This document shows positions 13,996-18,021 of a stretch of 18,021 nucleotides of DNA, piece by piece. The translations under genes were made by a program, and so were the position numbers. Positions within the stretch are counted from its first letter, which is position 1. Every line of letters starts with the position of its first letter. The stretch lies in contig JBOGDK010000048.1 of assembly GCA_050701795.1 (NCBI GenBank), forward strand, positions 1-18,021. The letters are read 5' to 3'. The notes beneath the pieces were generated by a model. The model saw nothing but the letters and a program-made list of their open reading frames with translations, ran no database searches and was not told the DNA's origin. The DNA is from WHSM01 sp050701795. GTDB lineage: Bacteria > Actinomycetota > Actinomycetes > Mycobacteriales > Micromonosporaceae.

Positions 13996-15453
13996 TCACT
14001 CCACGGCGAGCAGGGCGTTGGCGGCGGCGCGCGCGTTGGCCTGGCTGGCGCCGTACGTGGCGAGGTAGGCCCGCAGCCCCTCCGGTCGCCACGCCGCTGG
14101 CCAGCCCATCTCCACCAGTACGACCTCAGGGTGGTCCGCCGCGAGTCGTTCCACCAGGTGCCGCGCGTACGGGTGCCGGTGGGTGTCGCGGCTGACCACG
14201 AGGATCTGCCGGTCACCAGCGGTGGAAATAAACTCCGCCGGGCTGGTCTGGTCGGTGGGGGAGACCCGTACCACCTCGACGTCGCCGCCCAGGTACGTCG
14301 TGAGCCCCCACGGCAGCTCCCCGGCGGCGATCGTGGCGGGGGAGTCGATCTGCACCAGCAGCGGCTTGCGGAGTCGGGGAAGACTGCCTTCGATCCGGAG
14401 TGCCCGGCGGGCGGCCGCGACACCGAGGTCGCCGTTACCGGCCGCCGGGGGTTCCGGCACCACCGGCACCGGCACCGCGAGCGCGGCATTGTGGCTGGCC
14501 GCCTCCTCGAGTCGTTCGGGGGCGAGCCGGCCGTCGCGTACCGCGGCCACGATTGCCGTGGCGCATGCCTCGACCAGATCGGCGTCGACCCGGGCCCCGA
14601 TGCAGAGCAGGTCCACACCGGCGGCCAGCGCGCGTACCGCCGACTCGGGGATGCCGATCTCGGCGCTGGCGCCGCGCATTTCCAGCGCGTCGGTGACCAC
14701 CGTCCCGGTGAAGCCCAGCTCACTGCGGAGCAGGTCGGTGACCACTCGTGGGGTGAGGGTCGCCGGGGCCTGGCCGGTCAGCGCGGGTACCCGGATGTGG
14801 GCTGTCATCACCGCGCGCACCCCGGCGGCGATCACGGCCGCGAACGGGGGCAGCTCACGTTCCCGCAGGCCGTCGAGAGAGCTGTCCACCGTGGGCAGTT
14901 CGTCGTGGGAGTCGGTGACCGTGGCGCCGTGGCCAGGGAAGTGCTTGGCGCAGGCCGCCACACCCGCGCTCTGCAACCCGACAACCGCCGCGGCGCCATG
15001 TCGGGCCACCAGGTACGGGTCCACCCCGAACGAGCGGGTCCCGATGATCGGGTTGTCGTCGCTTGAGTTCACGTCGACGATCGGGGCGAGGTTGAGGTTG
15101 ATTCCCAGCTGGTGCAACTCAGTGCCGATGGCACGGTGCACCCGCCGGGTCAGGTCGGTGTCGTCGACCGCGCCGAGCGCGGCGTTGCCGGGATACCGGC
15201 TGCCCTCGGCGTGCGCCAGCCGGGTGACGTCGCCGCCTTCCTCGTCGATCCCGACGATGGTGTCCGGACGGGCCCGGCGCAGCTCCGCCACCAGGTCGCG
15301 CACCTGCCCGCGGTCGGCAATGTTGTAGCCGAACAGCACGTACCCGGCGAGCCCGTCGTCGAGCAGCCGGGCGGCCCAGGCCGGCAGCGTCGTACCGGGG
15401 AAGGACGCCAACAGGGTACGAAGCGCGAGCCCGCGCAGCGCCTGGTCGGTCAT
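13996..15453 (-). CDS. dasD: GH3 beta-N-acetylhexosaminidase (DasD/NagZ type)
   Basis: A 485-aa cytoplasmic hydrolase that would release N-acetylglucosamine from imported chito-oligosaccharides. The GH3 barrel spans ~1-325 with GIDEEGG (Asp70 region), the NagZ-type KHFPGHG (170-176) and DSHDELP (His183 as acid/base partner), and the nucleophile Asp255 in VVTDALEMRGAS. A second alpha/beta domain (~345-485) follows. The KHFPGHG-x4-DSH signature marks the N-acetyl-glucosaminidase branch of GH3. The ORF is open to 15843, but that overlaps the permease. The ATG at 15453 is preceded by GAGGAG 4 bases upstream; further ATGs at 15465 and 15477 are in frame, the latter overlapping the permease stop as ATGA. 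As known from Streptomyces coelicolor, dasABC is followed by such a gene, and this gene is named on that basis. Confidence 0.88.
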   Translation of the reverse strand: MTDQALRGLALRTLLASFPGTTLPAWAARLLDDGLAGYVLFGYNIADRGQVRDLVAELRRARPDTIVGIDEEGGDVTRLAHAEGSRYPGNAALGAVDDTDLTRRVHRAIGTELHQLGINLNLAPIVDVNSSDDNPIIGTRSFGVDPYLVARHGAAAVVGLQSAGVAACAKHFPGHGATVTDSHDELPTVDSSLDGLRERELPPFAAVIAAGVRAVMTAHIRVPALTGQAPATLTPRVVTDLLRSELGFTGTVVTDALEMRGASAEIGIPESAVRALAAGVDLLCIGARVDADLVEACATAIVAAVRDGRLAPERLEEAASHNAALAVPVPVVPEPPAAGNGDLGVAAARRALRIEGSLPRLRKPLLVQIDSPATIAAGELPWGLTTYLGGDVEVVRVSPTDQTSPAEFISTAGDRQILVVSRDTHRHPYARHLVERLAADHPEVVLVEMGWPAAWRPEGLRAYLATYGASQANARAAANALLAVE

Positions 15454-15461
15454 GCCACTCC

Positions 15462-15485
15462 TCATCCTTTGACTCATCCTTTGAC
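15462..15485. repeat. Perfect 12-bp tandem duplication at the permease/GH3 junction
   Basis: The unit TCATCCTTTGAC (GTCAAAGGATGA on the coding strand) occurs twice in a row. Each copy carries the final codons and stop of the permease (Val-Lys-Gly-stop), so loss of one copy would leave the permease unchanged while moving the GH3 start 12 bases closer. The second copy also supplies an ATG in the GH3 frame. Confidence 0.9.
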
Positions 15486-16301
15486 GGCACCCGCGACCAG
15501 GCCGGACACGACCTGGCGTTGGACGATGACGAAGAAAACGATTACGGGTAGCGACATCAGTGTGGCACCCGCCATCAGGGCGCCATAGTCGGTGCCGCGT
15601 GCGGTCACAAACGAGACCAGCCACACCGGCAGGGTGCCTTTGGCCTGGTCGGAGAGCAGGACGTAGGCCATCACGTACTCGTTCCAGGCCTGGATCAGCG
15701 CGTAGATCGAGGTGGCCACCAGACCGGGGAACACCAGCGGGAACACCACCCGGCGGAATGCCTGCAACCGGGTGCACCCGTCGGTCATCGCCGCCTCCTC
15801 CAGCTCCTTCGGTACGTTCGCCACGAACCCCCGCAGCGTCCACACCGTGAACGGCAGTACGAACGTCAGGTACGTGATCACGACGCCGGAGAGCCGGTTG
15901 ACCTGGTCGACCTCGTTCAGCAGCAGGTAGATCGGGATGATCATGGCGTTCAGCGGCACCATCTGCACCACCAGGATGGAGAAGATGAACGCCCGGCGGC
16001 CGTAGAACCGGAACCGGGCGATCCCAACCGCCGCGAGGAACGCCACCGCCACCGCGATCACGGTCACCGTGCCCGCCACCAGCAGGCTGTTGAGCACCGC
16101 GTCGGCAAAGTGCGGCGCGGAGACCGCCCGGCCGAAGCTGTCCAGGCTGATCGACGAGGGGATGAACGTCGGCTGGTAGGTGAGGATCTCCGAGCTCGGC
16201 TTCACCGAGGTCAGCACCATCCAGTACACCGGGAACAGCATCACCAGGCTGAAGCCGACCCCGGCGGCGTTGGCCAGAGCGCGGCGTGAGGTGAGGGTCA
16301 T
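15474..16301 (-). CDS. dasC: ABC sugar transporter permease (DasC-like, MalG family)
   Basis: A 275-aa inner-membrane permease. About six hydrophobic segments are visible: ~11-33, 71-94, 106-127, 138-158, 193-213 and 243-263. The ATPase-contact EAA loop is EEAAMTDGCTRLQAFRRVVFP (168-188). It pairs with the DasB-like permease; no ATPase gene is in the window, which fits carbohydrate transporters that share the MsiK ATPase. The ATG overlaps the stop of the upstream permease as ATGA (16298-16301), showing translational coupling. The substrate is inferred from the neighbouring GH3 N-acetylhexosaminidase to be chitobiose-like. The name is by synteny, not by search. Confidence 0.88.
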   Translation of the reverse strand: MTLTSRRALANAAGVGFSLVMLFPVYWMVLTSVKPSSEILTYQPTFIPSSISLDSFGRAVSAPHFADAVLNSLLVAGTVTVIAVAVAFLAAVGIARFRFYGRRAFIFSILVVQMVPLNAMIIPIYLLLNEVDQVNRLSGVVITYLTFVLPFTVWTLRGFVANVPKELEEAAMTDGCTRLQAFRRVVFPLVFPGLVATSIYALIQAWNEYVMAYVLLSDQAKGTLPVWLVSFVTARGTDYGALMAGATLMSLPVIVFFVIVQRQVVSGLVAGAVKG

Positions 16302-17194
16302 TCGAACTCCCCGTAGCGAAGGCTCTGTCTGATGTAGAACACCGTGAAGACCAGCAGCATCAGTACGGTCACCACCGCGATCGCGGCGCCGAGGCTGTAT
16401 TCACGTACCCCGAAGGACGTGGTGAACGAGTAGATGCCGAGCAGGAAGTAGCCGGGCTCGGGTGCCGAGCCGCGGGCCACCCAGACCTGGTTGAACACCT
16501 GGAAGTCCCAGATCACCGACAACGTGGTGGTGATCGTGTAGATCGGCCGCAGCACCGGGTACGTGACACTGCGGAACACCTGCCACGGGTTGGCGCCGTC
16601 GACGGTCGCCGCCTCCTCCAGCTCCCTGGGGACCTGGGTGAGCCCGGCGTACAACATGATGGCGACGAACGGGACCGCGCCCCAGATCACAACGGCACTG
16701 ATCACGGCGAAGCCCTGCACCGGCTCGATGAACCAGTTGTGTCGCGTGAAGTCGACTCCCGGCAGCGTGGACAGCAGCCAGTTCACCACGCCGAAGTCGG
16801 TGTCCACGAGCCACCGGAACACCATCGTGGACACGATCTGGGGCATCGCCCAGACACAGATCAGGGCGGCGAAGATCAGCGTCCGGCACCATCGGGCGAC
16901 CCGCCGCATCAACAGCGCGACGCCGGTCGCGAGCAGCATCGTGGCGGCCACGTTCACCACGGTGAACAACACCGTACGGACCACGACGCGCCAGAAGAAC
17001 GGGTCGCTGAAGATGGTGGCGTAGTTGGCCAGCCCGGCGAACGGTGCCGGTTCGCCGGTGTAGAGGGAACGAGGGGTGAACTCCTGCAGGGACAGTGCCA
17101 GCAGCTTCCCCAGAGGGTACGCCTGCACCGCCAACAGCACCGCCACCGTGGGCAGTATCAGCAGGTACGGCGTGTACCGCGACCGCGTGCGCAT
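16298..17194 (-). CDS. dasB: ABC sugar transporter permease (DasB-like, MalF family)
   Basis: A 298-aa inner-membrane permease with six hydrophobic segments (~9-30, 70-96, 105-127, 163-185, 217-235, 267-287). Its EAA loop is LEEAATVDGANPWQVFRSVTYP (192-213). The N-terminal segment TPYLLILPTVAVLLAVQAYPLG and the long second periplasmic loop (FRWLVDTDFGVVNWLL) are typical of binding-protein-dependent sugar permeases. GAGGAG ends 3 bases before the ATG. It starts 96 bases after the binding-protein gene, with a long hairpin between them, and overlaps dasC by 4 bases. Confidence 0.88.
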   Translation of the reverse strand: MRTRSRYTPYLLILPTVAVLLAVQAYPLGKLLALSLQEFTPRSLYTGEPAPFAGLANYATIFSDPFFWRVVVRTVLFTVVNVAATMLLATGVALLMRRVARWCRTLIFAALICVWAMPQIVSTMVFRWLVDTDFGVVNWLLSTLPGVDFTRHNWFIEPVQGFAVISAVVIWGAVPFVAIMLYAGLTQVPRELEEAATVDGANPWQVFRSVTYPVLRPIYTITTTLSVIWDFQVFNQVWVARGSAPEPGYFLLGIYSFTTSFGVREYSLGAAIAVVTVLMLLVFTVFYIRQSLRYGEFE

Positions 17195-17215
17195 CGGCTC
17201 CTCGTCGTGGGCTTT

Positions 17216-17269
17216 CGCGATCGTGGACGGTGCCGGTCGCCGTAGCGGCCAGAACCGTCCACGATCGCG
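17216..17269 (-). repeat. 16-bp perfect inverted repeat between binding-protein and permease genes
   Basis: CGCGATCGTGGACGGT (17216-17231) and ACCGTCCACGATCGCG (17254-17269) are exact reverse complements around a 22-base loop. It begins 21 bases after the binding-protein stop and ends 22 bases before the permease ATG. Such hairpins in binding-protein operons act as partial terminators or 3' stabilisers, keeping binding-protein mRNA more abundant than permease mRNA. That function is inferred. Confidence 0.9.
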
Positions 17270-17290
17270 GGAGGGGGAACGGGATGGGCG

Positions 17291-18021
17291 TCAGGTGCCG
17301 TTGAGGGTCTTCTCGACCTGGTCGTCCATCTTCTTGGCGCCCTTGGCGACGCTGAGCTTGCCGGTGACGATCTCCGACAGCGTGTTGTCGATGACCAGGC
17401 TCTGCTCCACCTTCGACCAGTTCTCCGCCACCGGTACGAACCAGCTCTTCTCCGCCGAGGCGGCGAACGGCGCCAGCTCCGGGTTCTTACGTGCGGCGTC
17501 CAGCAGGACCGTGTTGTTCGGTACGTTCTTCGCCGCCATCAGGCCCCTCTGGGCCTTCGTGCCGGCGAGTTCCCTGGTCCAGGCGATCGCGGCGGCCTTG
17601 TTCTTCGACTTGGCCGGGATCGCGAGGTCGGAACCGCCGGTGAACGACTGCATCACGCCCTTGCCGTTGGGGCTCGGCATCGCGAAGACCCCGACCTTGC
17701 CGTCCAGCTTCGGGTTGCCGCCGCCTTCTTTCGCGACCGCCGATCCGGCTTCCCAGCCCAGGCCGTACATCATCGCGGCCTTGCCCTGGGCGAAGATCGT
17801 GTACTGCTGCGGGTCGGCCTCGTCGGCGGTGGCGTCGGCCCGGGAGTACCTGGTCACCAGCTCGTTCCAGCGTTCCAGCCCGGAGACCGACTCGGGGGTG
17901 TCGAGGGTGGCCCGCCAGTCCCCGTCCATGCCGTCGGCGATCCCGCCACCGGCGTCGTGCACGTACGTCATGGCGGACAGCCAGTACTTGCCCGGCATGT
18001 AGAACGCGGAGAAGTGGGGGT
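17291..18021 (-). CDS. dasA: ABC transporter extracellular sugar-binding protein, C-terminal part (5' end outside the window)
   Basis: About 242 residues of the C-terminal part of a family 1 solute-binding lipoprotein; the frame is open to the right edge (HFSAFYMPGKYW precedes the first in-frame Met), so the Met at 17998 is internal. Typical features are YTIFAQGKAAMMYGLGWEAG (ligand-lobe region), the FTGGSDLAIPAKSKNKAAA segment shared by actinobacterial sugar-binding proteins, and a C-terminal helix ending in DDQVEKTLNGT. The signal peptide and lipobox are not visible. As first gene of this operon it would capture the sugar outside the membrane and deliver it to the two permeases. Chito-oligosaccharide specificity is inferred from the GH3 neighbour; cellobiose- or xylobiose-type specificity cannot be excluded. 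Confidence 0.85.
   Translation of the reverse strand, partial: PHFSAFYMPGKYWLSAMTYVHDAGGGIADGMDGDWRATLDTPESVSGLERWNELVTRYSRADATADEADPQQYTIFAQGKAAMMYGLGWEAGSAVAKEGGGNPKLDGKVGVFAMPSPNGKGVMQSFTGGSDLAIPAKSKNKAAAIAWTRELAGTKAQRGLMAAKNVPNNTVLLDAARKNPELAPFAASAEKSWFVPVAENWSKVEQSLVIDNTLSEIVTGKLSVAKGAKKMDDQVEKTLNGT

Noticed and set aside
15454..15843. Upstream extension of the GH3 frame (130 extra residues)
   Set aside because: It overlaps the C-terminal part of the DasC-like permease, which has clear membrane segments and the EAA loop. The GAGGAG before the ATG at 15453 sets the start.

Overview
The window comes from a high-GC actinobacterium, most likely a member of the Micromonosporaceae (Micromonospora or a relative). 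The reasons are the strong GC bias at third codon positions, GTG starts, the glgE-treS-mak pathway, an actinobacterial NAD-dependent glutamate dehydrogenase end, a das-type chito-oligosaccharide operon and a very high density of the tetramer GTAC. The genus is inferred from sequence character, not from a search. Apart from the first gene and a rhodanese gene, every gene reads on the minus strand.

Layout, left to right. (1) 2-463 (+): last ~150 residues of a large NAD-glutamate dehydrogenase, convergent with glgB. (2) 493-8986: the GlgE alpha-glucan pathway. In transcription order (right to left) this is glgE, treS and mak packed as one operon (10-nt gap, then a 4-nt GTGA overlap). Next comes a divergent rhodanese/tetR pair whose 99-bp intergenic region carries two matched 18-bp dyads, and then glgB. 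TreS makes maltose from trehalose, Mak phosphorylates it to maltose-1-phosphate, GlgE builds linear alpha-1,4-glucan from that, and GlgB branches it. (3) 9100-12771: a three-gene operon encoding a 103-aa WXG100-like protein, an 879-aa protein with an ESX-like helical N-terminus, a long RTX calcium-binding repeat region and a C-terminal M91-type zinc metalloprotease domain (HELAH), and a 232-aa lipoprotein. This is the most unusual part and looks like a secreted effector module. (4) 12928-13827: a secreted family 16 glycoside hydrolase with a Pro/Ser/Thr linker. (5) 13996-18021: a das-like operon in the order solute-binding protein (5' end outside the window), two ABC permeases and a GH3 beta-N-acetylhexosaminidase. 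A 16-bp perfect inverted repeat separates the binding-protein gene from the permeases, and a 12-bp tandem duplication sits at the permease/hydrolase junction.

No rRNA, tRNA, CRISPR array, insertion sequence or phage gene was seen, and no gene-free stretch exceeds about 170 bases. Coding is dense and codon use looks uniform except in the low-complexity RTX region. The large plus-strand open frames facing glgE, treS, mak, glgB and the RTX gene are antisense artefacts of GC-rich coding DNA.
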